Shown here one piece after another: positions 47,101 to 57,412 of a stretch of 64,000 nucleotides of DNA; position 1 is the first letter of the stretch; each line of letters starts with the position of its first letter. This stretch comes from Akebia trifoliata. Its lineage: Eukaryota; Streptophyta; Magnoliopsida; Ranunculales; Lardizabalaceae. The stretch covers positions 11,625,221-11,689,220 of the forward strand of contig CM030711.1 in assembly GCA_017979445.1 (NCBI GenBank). The letters are read 5' to 3'. The position numbers and the translations under genes were made by a program. The notes beneath the pieces were generated by a model. It made no database searches. It saw only the letters and a program-made list of their open reading frames with translations, and was not told the DNA's origin.

Positions 47101-48136
47101 TTGAAACAAATTAACCTAGAGGATTTCTTCTTTTTTTTAAATCCTAAGCTTAAGCTTGGTTTGAAATTGTTCTGTTTTCTCTTTTACTCATCTCAACTAC
47201 CATAGTAAACCCCAATCACCTAGTATCAAGAACGCATAATTGGTATAAAGGAAAAAAAACCTCATGGTTTCAAACGGGTGTGATTTTTGTAACAACTTCA
47301 CTCTTTGCTATTGGCTGTTACATTTTTTTTATTTTGGATAAGCAAGTGAGTTAGTGGTTAGCAATTAGTGGGTGAAGGTGGTTTTCAGTCCAGGCCGTGG
47401 TATCAACACTCACGAACTTTAACAAACTTAACAAGCTAGCACCTTTATTGGTGTTATGTTATGTATGATAATGGTGGTTTCTACAGATTATAATGCAAAT
47501 CAATTCCAAGGATTGCAAGTAGGAACTAATAAAGTGGTGTCTTTCTAGAAAGTAAAATCACTATTATATCAACCAACTTGGATCCACTGAATGGAGATCA
47601 AAGTGCAAAAAATTATCCATCAGCCACTTGAGAACATTTCGAACTTAGTATTACAAATCAACAAACAAATAGTAGCAAATTCACATAAAATCAGAAGAAA
47701 ATATAACAATATCTTTAAAAAAATTAGAAAAAATCTTACCTTGGCATAGTAATCCTTCCAGACTCTACGAGCAATTTGATGCCCTCCCAAATCAAATGCC
47801 TTGAACTTGATTTGTCCAATACTCAACTCCTCTGATGTCGGATACTGTGTAGGTTGATGTTGAACTAATCTCTGAAATGATTCGAGATGTTAAAAAAGAA
47901 AAAGTTATATTAATAAAATTAAAAAAAGGTAACAAAACAGATTCTTTAAAATCGAAAACAAAAAAATCAACAAAAATAGAACTAAAAATCAAAGAAACAA
48001 ACGGAACCTCATCTTTTAACATGTGAAGCAAAGTCGTCTTTCCAGCATTATCGAGGCCTAAAAACAAGATCTTGGCCTCTTTCTGCCAAAGACCAAGCGA
48101 TGCAAGAACGCCATAAAACCAATCGACAAGAAACAT
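44194..48136 (-). CDS. SAR1: SAR1 small GTPase (COPII vesicle coat)
   Basis: SAR1 is the GTPase that, once loaded with GTP by SEC12 at the ER, inserts its amphipathic N-terminus into the membrane and recruits SEC23/24 to start COPII budding. Exons (minus): 48136-48008, 47871-47740 and 44514-44194, all with GT/AG borders and phase 0, giving 43+44+106 = 193 residues, the normal SAR1 length. Motifs: hydrophobic N-terminus [17 protein letters not shown] (no myristoylated Gly2, unlike ARF), P-loop GLDNAGKTT, switch 2 [20 protein letters not shown], and the C-terminus [14 protein letters not shown]. Intron 2 is 3.2 kb and carries a TRIM. Every exon is intact, so the gene is likely functional. The C-run/A-run (44520-44545) lies just before the exon 3 acceptor and is a likely length-variable site. 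Confidence 0.95.
44600..46590 (-). other. SAR1 intron 2, proximal part
   Basis: Non-coding. A short direct duplication CTCAAACCAGGAGGTGTTCT / CTCAAACCAGGAAGCATCC sits at 44766-44805. No gene recognised. Confidence 0.4.
46597..46921 (+). mobile_element. TRIM (miniature LTR retrotransposon) in SAR1 intron 2
   Basis: Two direct repeats, 46597-46727 and 46797-46921, share TTGAGTGTATATTTTCCTCC, ACTCTCGGGTGTGTCA and CTCCAACARATCAGTCTTT and end in AACA. The first is followed at once by TGGTATCAGAGCAC (initiator tRNA-Met primer-binding site, 46728-46741). The second is preceded by the purine run GGGTAAGAGAGAA. The internal region is about 69 bp and codes for nothing. This is the TRIM architecture. 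No clear target-site duplication. Confidence 0.85.
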
Positions 48137-48480
48137 GGTTCCAACGATAATCTTACTCTGATACGAATCAAAACAACCAGAATTTGATTAATTTTACTAG
48201 AATCCAATTGGATAAACAATCAGATCAACCAATAAAAGATCTTCAAAGTTCGTAATCTGGAGATTGATTCTTTGTATAATTGTGAGAATTCTGCGATGTA
48301 GAGGGATAAATCGAGTGAACAATTAAGCAATAAAAACCCTAGGGCACGGAGAAACCACTTTGGAAAATGGAGATTATTTTATTCGGATAATTACTAAAAT
48401 AGGGTTGATTTGTTAATTAATTATTAAAAAAAATACTAACTTTTGAAAAATTACAGTAACACATTGAACAGTCCAGCGGT
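48137..48480 (-). promoter_or_regulatory. SAR1 5' UTR and promoter region (approximate)
   Basis: Region directly upstream of the SAR1 start codon on the minus strand. No distinct TATA box could be assigned with confidence. Confidence 0.4.
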
Positions 48481-48663
48481 TTTTCAAATCGGCGACTGTT
48501 CAGCTTCTTAGACTTTATTTTATTTTTTATTTGAGTGCCATAATTCAAGTAAGGAATTCATCTAGGCACGTCAAAAACATGATACAATGCCACCACCATG
48601 TAATGGACAAAATTTGATAAATTTTGATAAAATAAACTATCAAAGCCTTCTAACCCTTACTAG

Positions 48664-48915
48664 GGCACCTACATTGAAAAGGTTCCCTCGAGGCTGCAAG
48701 GTAACAGGGCCAAAGAGAAAGAGAATACCTCTGATCTAGAAGATGTTGAAGGTAGCAATAATTTCAAGTGCTATGAAAAAGGGAATGATCACAAAGTTAT
48801 TGATGTCGTAAAGGACACTCAGGATACAATTAAATTTGTTGACAGAAGAGAGAGTGGGAATAGAAGCAATAGTGTAATACCCCTTGTTTTTTATTCATAT
48901 CTTGAGAAAAAATAA
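48664..48915 (+). other. Open, coding-like frame without ATG
   Basis: 83 codons open between stops with a balanced hydrophilic composition (YIEKVPSRLQGNRAKEKENT, then SDLEDVEGSNNFKCYE and DHKVIDVVKDTQDT). It is unlike the AT-rich neighbours. There is no ATG near the start and no domain I recognise. It may be an exon relic of a lost or captured gene. Confidence 0.35.
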
Positions 48916-49639
48916 ATAGTAGAATTTTGAGAAAATTTTGAAAGTGAGACTTAGAGTAAAACTTAAAAAAAGAAGAAAAAATTGATCGTTTTTAATAAAA
49001 TCTAACTTTGCCATTGGATTCAAAATAGTCGAAAAACGTACTTTAGCCTATAAGAACGCTTAAAATACAAGTCCGAATGAAAAAATTGTAAAATCCTCAA
49101 TTTTTGAGTCGGATGAAGCTAAAAAAATAAAAAAATTTGCTAGAGCAATAATTTGGAGATCCAATCGCTCCATTAGATCCGTAACAAAAAAAATTATAGA
49201 AAAATGAGTATTTACTCATCAGTTTCAAAGTCCGAAAAGTCGAATTATCGTAAAAAATAGAGATAACTTCGATTTTCGGTTCAAACCGGGTTGAAAAAGT
49301 GAATTTTTGTTAGAGAAAGAATTTGTAAAATCTTCTTGTACCATTAGGTCCGTAACGAAAGATTATAGAAATGGAGTATTCAATTGTCACTTTCGGAGTT
49401 TGAAAAGTCAAGTTATTGTCAAACGAAAAAACTTCAAAAAAGATGATTTTGTCCCGATATTTTACATAAAGAATTTTTAAAGTTTTTTTTATTTCCGAGT
49501 TTTAAAAACATCCTCTAAGTTGTTGAATTTTCTTTCTGATACGTATATATCTTCCACTCTCTCAGGTTGCTCGATAATTAATTATTCGTGTAACCTTATC
49601 CTTGGGATGATAGTGTTCACATAAGCTTATGCCACTAGT

Positions 49640-50433
49640 TCATCGCCTAGGTTTTCCACTTGCATGCAAAATCAAGCAGTGAATGCCCGAATGCTCTCTC
49701 ATTCTTCTTGCCTCAAGTTAAACAGAACATTAACTTTCACTTTTTTTTCTTCCATTGTGGATATACTGAGCTACAAATAACTCTTCTAGCCCTACAAAGC
49801 TCATCACCGACTTTGTATTCAACCTTTGGAACCAAGAGATTACAACCGACCTCAATGTGGACGTGAACATTTTACACATTAAAGTGACGTCTCCTTGGTA
49901 TAAGATCACCTGGTTCTTGTAATGCATGATGTGTTCCACTAGGTCTCATGTCCCATTGAAGGGGTCGTACTTCGATGAGTGAAACTTCTTAGGTAGGTCA
50001 GCTCAAATAATTTCTTTTGAGAACAGCGATGCTCATATATCCCTTACGGCTGACTGAGCCAAACACCTGGTCTGGCCTCCTTTTGCAACATCTTCTCTAT
50101 TTTTCGGAGAAACATCGTTGGAAGAGGTTGCCGGTTAATACCATAAACCTCCTTTTCTCACCTCTTGGGGTTCGAACTCTCATCCCCTGTTTCTCCTATG
50201 GTTTTCGTTACATTCATTGTTTTAGTCCTTCAACCAACTATTGCCTCATCTCTTCATTGTCCCTTCTCAAGACACATATCTTATCTTCTTCTTTGTCGAG
50301 GCCGTGTTGTAATTTCATCCTCATCTACTTGATGAGAGACTCCATCCCCTACAAGGATCCTTGGTTCCCCTGTCCGCCATCCTTTGGTTTGTTGTTCCAC
50401 ATATTCACTATGTTTTCTACCATGTTCTAGTAA
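49640..50433 (-). pseudogene. Gypsy gag remnant
   Basis: Minus-strand text at 49939-49730 reads a retrotransposon gag core (EHIMHYKNQVILYQGD, MFTSTLRSVVISWFQRL, EELFVAQYI), the region where Gypsy gags have a conserved W-F-x-L motif. Upstream frames (50430-49950) are interrupted by stops. A primer-binding-like site at 50453 precedes it, so this is the start of a minus-strand Gypsy element whose pol is absent below 49640. Confidence 0.65.
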
Positions 50434-50453
50434 GTTTCCCACAAACGACACCA
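50434..50453 (-). other. Gypsy primer-binding site
   Basis: The minus strand reads TGGTGTCGTTTGTGGGAAAC, close to the TGGCGCCGTYTGTGGG-type site of many plant Gypsy elements, placed 2-3 bp after a CTACA LTR end. Confidence 0.6.
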
Positions 50454-50455
50454 AT

Positions 50456-50980
50456 TGTAGATGTCATTTGGTGATAGACCTTGAGATTTGCACTCCCTCT
50501 CAAGATTGACCTTTCTTCTGATAATCTCTCCTGTTGGTGGCCCCTACAGCATAACCTCCCTAACACTCAAGTTAGTAAAGAATTTTAAAATAAAAATATG
50601 AATTCTCTCTTATCATTTTTTTGCATACTTTTTTTAAGAGATGTCTACCCTTTTTATAGGGGTTTGGATTAGTTCCCTATTTTAAAAAAGCTTCACGAAT
50701 CATCCTTATCCCCATTGAGATCTTTCCTTGATTTTCTCATTCCTTTTTCGGGTTGACTTCTATTTACAGAAAAGCCATTGGTTTGGTATTTGAATCCCAC
50801 AAATTAAAGAATCTGAAGTAATCGTTGAAATTGGCGTGGATCCCGACCTTGTAGCTTATGTTATCCATCATCCGACCTTCTATCTTTATCTTAGTTCGGA
50901 TATTATGTTCTCTTGGTCTTTTGTCCTGTGTCCCTTTTTCGAAAACCACTAAAATTTTCCTCTATAATATCTATTCTATC
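50456..50980 (-). repeat. Putative 5' LTR of the Gypsy relic
   Basis: On the minus strand it ends ...CATCTACA just before the primer-binding site. The upper boundary is a guess at TGATAG (50981). No second copy in the window. Confidence 0.4.
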
Positions 50981-51600
50981 AAGTTATGATTTCTTAGGAC
51001 CCACTTTATTTCATTTATTCTTCACCCCTCTAACTTTGCTATAATTCTTCTTTTACTTCTTTAATCCATTTTATTGTTTTTCATCTTTTACCCCTTTAAT
51101 CTCAAAAAAAAATTTATAATAGTTTTTTGAATTAAACCTCCTATCAAGCTAAAATTTCATGGGACCCACTTTATTTCTTTTATTCTTCACCTCCTCTAAT
51201 TTTTCTCTTATACCCCTTCCTTATTCTTTGGAAGGTCTATCTTGTGGCTGGTACTGCATGGTTCTACTCTGCAAGAACTCCAATCATTCTCTTGAAACTC
51301 ATCCTCTTTATGATAAATGATCTGCTTGTTCCGAAATGACTTGGCTCAATAGAGAAATATTGGGTGTCCACTTTATTATTTTTCATCTTTTACCCATTTA
51401 ATCTCAAATTTTTTAATAATACCCTTCCAACTCTATTTTTTACACTATTACCTTCTTAACCTAAAAGAGAATGCCCCTCTAACTTTATTATATTTTCTCT
51501 TTTACCTTTTTAATCCACTTTATTATTTTTCATCTCGTCCCTTTAATTTTAATTATTTTTAATAATACCCCTTCCATCAAGGTATAATTTCTTGTGACCG
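50980..51600. repeat. Degenerate tandem-like pyrimidine-rich repeats
   Basis: Blocks such as CCACTTTATTATTTTTCATC and TTTACCCCTTTAATCTCAA recur at about 51065, 51375 and 51525, and ATCAAGYTAWRATTTCWTGG (with GACCCACTTTATTTC) recurs at about 50977, 51145 and 51580. Non-coding, irregular period. Confidence 0.55.
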
Positions 51601-51770
51601 TTAATTTGTAAATCACTTTTGATGGGGTTAGAAATTTTAGATTGGACTGATTTTTTGGGAGGATGATCTCCTCTCCATAGAGTGACTTACAAAAAATCAG
51701 CCTAATTTGAAACTTTTAAGACATATATGACAAATTTTGTGTACCAATGTTGCCCCCTTAAGATTGTTTG
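51598..51770. mobile_element. Double-hairpin MITE, copy 3 (partial)
   Basis: Has CACTTTTGATGGGGTTAGAA, the ACTGATTTTTTGGGAGGATG half-module and the inverted ACAAAAAATCAGCC partner, i.e. only the right-hand module of the family; the left half is missing. Confidence 0.65.
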
Positions 51771-52327
51771 TCGAACGTTGCCCTATATATGTAAACTTAA
51801 CTCGGTCAAGATTTTAATATAAATGAGCAAGTCATTAGAGTGAGAACTTTACGATGACTTGGCCAACTCAATGAGTCATTTGTAGCTGTCCACTTTCATC
51901 AGGTTGGATCAAGCTAAAAAAAAAGTCATTTTATTTATTTATTTATGGTTATATGAGTTTTTTGAATGAAATTGTTGTGGTGTTGGATTCATCCATGTAG
52001 TTGCAACAACCCTTAGTAAGATTTAAAATATTACTAAGTTAGTAAGGTTAGTCTAATTCTAAGATCAATTCTACTCTCAGCCTTAGCAATGATGGAGTCA
52101 TCAAACAAAATAAAATTCTAATTTTTTATGTTTGCATTAATTATCTTTTAAGCCAATCAAGTTTTTATGAAGGTTAAAGGTGTCTTATGGAACTTGATCA
52201 TATTTTAGGATCTGAAAAATTGAAATACACAGAACAGGTTTGAACTTGGAAAGAATTTTAAAACATGATCCTAAAAAAAAAAAAAAAAATGTAATTCAAA
52301 AAATTGTCTCTTGCAAGTAACAGACCG

Positions 52328-52330
<3 letters not shown>
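51771..52330. other. Intergenic AT-rich DNA
   Basis: Nothing recognised apart from an A-run at 52273-52291. Confidence 0.3.
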
Positions 52331-52365
<35 letters not shown>

Positions 52366-52368
52366 TCT

Positions 52369-52400
<32 letters not shown>

Positions 52401-52401
52401 T
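52331..52401. repeat. AT microsatellite, two tracts
   Basis: Two (AT)n/(TA)n tracts separated by TAATATTATCTTATATAA. Confidence 0.95.
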
Positions 52402-52872
52402 TATTAACGCACCTCTCAATTTTGATAAAATTTTGACATACCTACATTTAGCAAGTGATACTATGTCTCCCCTCAATTTCTTATCTCATTTAAGATCCCT
52501 TCTTAATAGAGCTTTTAACCTTTTACATAGATGTAAAGATACTTTGAAGATAACATTTTAATTTTTTACTTTTTATAATTTTAGAAAATTAATCAACGTG
52601 GTTTAGGATTGAAATTTTATATTGTAAAGGTTATTTTGTAATTTAACCTTTTAATTGAGGTGATTCTAAGAAAATATAATAAAAAGTTACTTTTATAATT
52701 AAAAAAAAAAAAAAAAAAAACTAACACAGTTAGATGCTCGTGAGATTGAGGTGGTTATATGGTAGATTCGGATCAGATCCAAGCGGATTGGTATGCTTCA
52801 TCTTTAACACCAATTTGCAACGTGTTTAAACAATAAGACTTTAACTGTCGCCTCCCCCCTCTCGCAAGAAGC

Positions 52873-53298
52873 CTTGGTATCACGGCCGTATTCTTTCGAA
52901 ACGATGTCGTACGGCGCAAGGGGGTCAAATCCATTTGTAAGTCTGTAAAATAATCGTACACTACACACATGTAGTTAGCAAACAAGTAAATGAGGCAACA
53001 CGAGGTAAAGCCCGACCAACACCCACGTTGTTGAAGTTTTGATGCCTAGCTCCGTGGAAGTCGCGCGTGTCATATTATCATCTATTGCTTGTAACGCATT
53101 TATTGCTTTTGTAACGCGTTACCTCGGGTAATCAATATTATATCAATAAAGTTACCTCCGGGCTTTGCCCCGTGTTGCCTCATTTATTTATTTGCTAGCT
53201 ACGTGTGTGTAGTGTACGATCATTTTACAGGCTTACAAGTGGATTTGACCTCCTTGTGTCACACGACCTCGCTTCGAAAGAATACGACCGTGACACAT
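52873..53298. repeat. Large inverted repeat with ~145-bp arms
   Basis: The left arm (52873-53017) and right arm (53152-53298) are reverse complements at roughly 85-90% by eye, e.g. CGTATTCTTTCGAAACGATG versus the inverse of CCTCGCTTCGAAAGAATACG, GTCAAATCCA, GTACACTACACACA and GAGGCAACACG. The loop (about 135 bp) is unusually CpG-rich for the region (GTAACGCGTTACC palindrome at 53110). Both arms would make a strong hairpin RNA. The minus ORF at 52773-52985 is not convincing as a gene. Confidence 0.75.
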
Positions 53299-53784
53299 GG
53301 GCGACTGGTGGACCTACATAAAACTACTAAAATACCCCTATTTCTACAATAAATTACGAATTATCTCACAACAACACTATCTAAATAATGAAAATAGAGG
53401 GTGTTTTGGATAAAAGAAATTCCAAAATTTCTATGAAAATAAAAGTAAATGATCATACTTACTGTAGAGCAGATCTAGGCAATTGAGTACTCTTTGTTTT
53501 GCTTTATATGAAGCTTTATCTTTCATTAAAGGACCTCTTTTGCCCAATTATTTGTCGGAAATAACCAAATTGCCTTTACCTTACGATTCTGTAAAATCCA
53601 GTCAAACAAACCAAAAATACACACATTTTTCGTGAGGACATTAGTATTTTCCATCACATTTTTTTCAATACCCTTCCATTTTATTATAATAAGAAAAAAG
53701 TATTTAAGTTAAAAAACTAAAATGCCCACAACAGTTATTATATAACCAAACACTATTTCTTTATAATTCAATAGACAAAATTGT

Positions 53785-54130
53785 AGACAACGTTCTACAC
53801 AAAGATAAAGTTCTTATATTACTAAAAAGTTTCAGAATGGGCCGATTTTTTGTGAGGATGATCCCCACCATAGAGATCATCCTCACAAAAATCGGCCCAT
53901 TCTAAAACTTCTAACCTTGTGAAAAGTGGTTACAAACTAACGATAAAAATTGACAATCCACGATTCTTTAACTTATAAATTAGGGTTAGAAATTTCAGAA
54001 TGGGTCGATTTTTTGTGAGGATGATTTCCTCACTATAGAGATCCTCCTCACAAAAAATCAGGCCATTCCGAAATTTTTATCTCATATAGAACAAAACACT
54101 TTATCTAGAACTTTGTCTACGGATCCCAAC
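53785..54130. mobile_element. Double-hairpin MITE, copy 4
   Basis: Modules near 53832-53912 and 53990-54080: AATGGGCCGATTTTTTGTGA / CACAAAAATCGGCCCATT and AATGGGTCGATTTTTTGTGA / CACAAAAAATCAGGCCATT. Outer pair: AGACAACGTTCTACACAAAG at the left and TAGAACTTTGTCTACGG at the right. Confidence 0.75.
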
Positions 54131-54139
54131 CCTATATAT

Positions 54140-54352
54140 GTAAGTTTGAGATCCGTGTGCTCATGAAAGTGAACTCATATGTTCACACACAATCTCAACT
54201 GTATATATGAGATCCAATGATTGAGATTTATCTTAGAGATTTGTAGTATATTCTCGGGATACATCTTTTATCCCAACCATTGGATCTTATCGAAACATGA
54301 TTGAGATTGTGTGTGAACATATGATTTCACTTTTCAAAGGTCTACGGATCCG
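54140..54352. mobile_element. Second, unrelated short foldback element
   Basis: Inverted arms: AAAGTGAACTCATATGTTCA plus CACACAATCTCAA at the left (54166-54200), GATTGAGATTGTGTGTGAAC plus ATATGATTTCACTTTT at the right (54302-54338). The inner part is also palindromic (GATCCAATGATTGAGAT / ATCTT...CCATTGGATC). It is adjacent to MITE copy 4, so the two may have nested or been picked up together. Confidence 0.7.
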
Positions 54353-54359
54353 ACTCAAA

Positions 54360-55365
54360 GATTTTGTAAACCGGTCCAAAGATATGAGAGCGTGTGAGAT
54401 TTAGGAGGGGTAAGAATAGATTTTTTGAGAGTTGAATAGGCTTAGGTAAAGATGATGGAGAGAGTGGTGAGGGTCTGAGTTGCGTGAAGAGAAATATGAC
54501 TCCCAATCATAGACTCAAACATCCCAAAAAGATGTTCCACTGCCATAGGGTTTGGTGTGCATTTAAAGAGAGAGAGATAGATAGGGTAGTTTTAGGTAGC
54601 CATTATTTTATTTTAGTGGGAAGTGTTTTCTACCATAGGATTTGTGCAAATGCATCTAACACTAGTAAATATATGGTGAGGGGTGGTTATAGGGAATTGT
54701 GATGAGTTCAGACGGTTGTGTTGGATTTAAAGGGGAATGTTCTCTACCGTTGGACCTTTCCAAATAGACCCAACACCAATAAATATGTTATGTTTTTGGG
54801 CTGATATAGATGCGTTATATACAATCACATGTTCGATTTCACTATCAATTTTTGTAAATTGTAGTTCGTCTATGTGAACTTCCGCTGTTGATTTGTTGTT
54901 TAGTTTCTGCTACAAGAGAAAGGCACGAGACTGCGGGGATGGATTTAAGGTTTAAAAGGATCAAAGCTATTGATAGGAAAAATGCTTAGACAAAGTGAAA
55001 TGTAATACACAAGTTAAATCGAGGTCAAATTGACATCTAAATCTTCAAAACTATTGAGTATATTGTTTTTTGTTCATCATTCATTATCACAAATCATCGG
55101 AAGAGATGGAAAATTCCATCTAAATCTTTGAAATTATAAATATATGTAGTTCTTGATTCTCATTTGCCATCACAAATCCTTGGAATGGATTGTAATGCTT
55201 GTTAAAAAAAATAATATAAAAAAAAGGTGATAAAAGGATATTTTGGGTACTTCAAAACTTTTCTTTTAAGACATTTAGAAAGCAATAGCAATTTGATATC
55301 GGGAACCAAAAGCTTCAAATCATCATTAAATAAGAGAGTCAAAATGAATTATTGTCATACCACAA
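54360..55365. other. Intergenic region
   Basis: Contains two similar short stretches on the plus strand (CCCTACCGTTGGACC-like, CCACTGCCATAGGGTTTGG, ACCATAGGATTTG, each followed by AACACYARTAAATATG), suggesting an internal duplication of about 110 bp (54535-54680 and 54715-54790). No gene seen. Confidence 0.35.
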
Positions 55366-55369
55366 CCTT

Positions 55370-55865
55370 CTTTTTCCGTTCGACCATTCCCCTCACGGCT
55401 GTCAATTTCAAACTCCTCCCAGCTCATATCAGCAAAATGGTTTAAATTTCTTCAATTATCAAGAAGCAATACTAATTTGATGTCATGAGTCAAAATGTCT
55501 AGGGCAATAGGGGTGTTTTCCAATGTCGAGCTAGCGTCATTATCTGCGAAATCGTTTAAACCACTTGTCCATTAGCAAGCGTCATCATCGGGGAAATCGT
55601 TGTTTAAACTACTTGCCCATGAGTCTCTCTTTGAATTGTGTTCTATTACACTCGCCATGGTTTGTTGAAAATTATTAAACCTCCTCTTTTCTTCTTCAGG
55701 TCCATAAATCCTTCAATATTCCTCCTTCCATTGTTGAAAGAGCATGGTGGCTCGTTCTTCTGATACAGCCTTATCTGGCCCACGACTGACAAATGGAAAA
55801 CCCACTAGGACAAACCCCGACTGTGGGTTCCATGTTACTTGTGTGTATCCCAACTCGATCATTGA
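55370..55865 (-). pseudogene. Cathepsin-propeptide (I29-like) gene fragment
   Basis: Minus-strand frame reads VTWNPQSGFVLVGFPFV, then SEERATMLFQQWKEEY, a TGA stop, IYGPEEEKRRFNNFQQTM, and later NHFADMSWEEFE. The I29 propeptide of papain-type proteases has the same W-x-x-x-[YF]-G, EEE-x-RRF-x-x-F and NxFADM-x-xEEF signature. Here the frame holds stops (TGA after KEEY, TAA/TGA later), and the LN-FAD segment is present three times in degenerate copies (SLNNDFPDDDA, GLNDFADNDAS, NLNHFADMSW). No protease catalytic domain follows. Probably a broken copy of a small plant I29-domain protein or of a protease prodomain. Confidence 0.6.
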
Positions 55866-56160
55866 CTATCTGCAACAATAGACCAATATATGTAAGTTTT
55901 GCAAGACTACTACCAAACATGACCAATCATTCATGTACAAAGATTTTCAACATTTTTTTCCTGTACTAAAATAACATGTTGATCATTTTTCTCTACAATG
56001 GGCTTTATGAATAAATAGGCCAGTGGGTGGTTCCAATCCAAGGTCAAAATACTTATTTTTTTAAAAACAGCTAGGATGGTGGGTTTCAGTAGTTAGGCCT
56101 CCAAAATACATTTTTTTAAATCGACAATGCACGAACTAAACCTCTAAAGAATTTTGTTTT
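55866..56160. other. Spacer between I29 and HSP70 fragments
   Basis: Nothing recognised. Confidence 0.3.
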
Positions 56161-57412
56161 CTTTTTGGAAATATACCTTGTTGGGCAAAGCGCAAGCATC
56201 AGTGATATTGATGTTCTTCATATTCTGGATGGGTTTCCCAGTCTTTGGCTGTAACAATAAGGGTACCATTGGCATCGATATCAAATTTAATTACCACACC
56301 ACTTATCTGGAGTCAGACCAATTAAAACAAAAGCTACCGATAGATTTGTTATCCCTTGTGAATTTTTCCTCGCCCTGAAGGACATTTATCTCAATACTTG
56401 TCAAATCATCTTCACTTGTAAGGACCAACTCCAACATGGAGAAAGGCAGCTTTGTGATCCTCGGAATAATTTTGGTCATAGTACTATCCGAGGCCTCTAG
56501 ACCAAGAGATAATGGTGTCATGTCCATGGGAACAATATTGCTGGAATTTCCAACCAGGAGACCAGCCTGATATTTGAATAAATTTAGGAATACAATTAGA
56601 ATAGTAATTAATGATCCACTACGTAATAAAACTAGATGTAATTGCCACAACAATAATTATGAACCCACTTCTGTCTAATTTAATTAAAAAATTATGGAAG
56701 ATTTTATCTCAATGGATGAGGACTAAGAACATATGAATGAGAAAAAATAACAGGGATAAAAGAACTAACTGGAAGTGCGGCCTCACGAGCAGCAACTTCA
56801 GGAATGACAATGACATTGGGATCTTTTCCAGTCATTTTCTTCACAACTTCCTGAACAATTGGTACATAAGAAGATCCATCAACAGGTATCACCTCATCAA
56901 AGCCATTGCAGAAGAACATTGCATCCCTCAAGACATTTTTAATTGGGGTTCTAAACCTACAAAACATAATCCCATATATACAAATGATAAGTCCCAAAGG
57001 ACTTTCGGATGAACAATAGAATGTCATAGTTACGATAGCAAACTTGAAAAATAGTAGACCCACCACGTCACATTTGTTAGAGCCAAAGATGACAGCTCCA
57101 TCTTGACTTTCTCAGCTGTCTTAGTGAGACACTGAAGAAATTGTTTATCCTTCCAAATATAGATGTCTCCATCTTTATTGATGTTTGAAGCAAGCCAATC
57201 GATGATTCTCTCTTTTAGTTGGAGCTGCTTAAATGTTATTCAGTCACAAGAAGTCAAAACAAAATCACATTAACATTCCAAAAACTGTTGTTTGTAAATA
57301 AAATGGAAGCAAATAATTCCAACCTTATCAAACTCATCACCACCACCCAAATTTGCATCTCCAAATGAAGGAAGCACCTTAAAAACTTCATCTCCAACCT
57401 CAAGAACAACAA
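56160..57412 (-). pseudogene. Plastid-type HSP70 (DnaK) gene fragment, exon-intron form
   Basis: Exon-like blocks on the minus strand, each with GT/AG borders. 57412-57324: VVLEVGDEVFKVLPSFGDAN, then LGGGDEFDK. 57224-57067: LKERIIDWLASNINKDGDI, then LTKTAEKVKMELSSLALTN. 56956-56770: TPIKNVLRDAMFF, DEVIPVDGSSYVPIVQEVVK and KMTGKDPNVIV. 56566-about 56308: AGLLVG, PMDMTPLSLGLEAS, IIPRITKLP, IEINVLQGEEKFTRDNKSI. About 56305-56170: FDIDANGTLIVTAKD. This is the stromal HSP70 type (VEINVLQGE, RDNKSLG). Signs of death: the segment between LALTN and TPIKN is missing, the GIPPAPRGVPQ region is frameshifted, conserved VGGS is DGSS. The N-terminal ATPase lobe and the C-terminal lid are absent. Confidence 0.8.

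Noticed and set aside
50017..50430. 137-codon plus ORF
   Set aside because: Antisense of the Gypsy gag relic and primer-binding site; no domain.
52773..52985. 70-codon minus ORF in the inverted-repeat arm
   Set aside because: Covers one arm of a foldback structure and shows no recognisable family.
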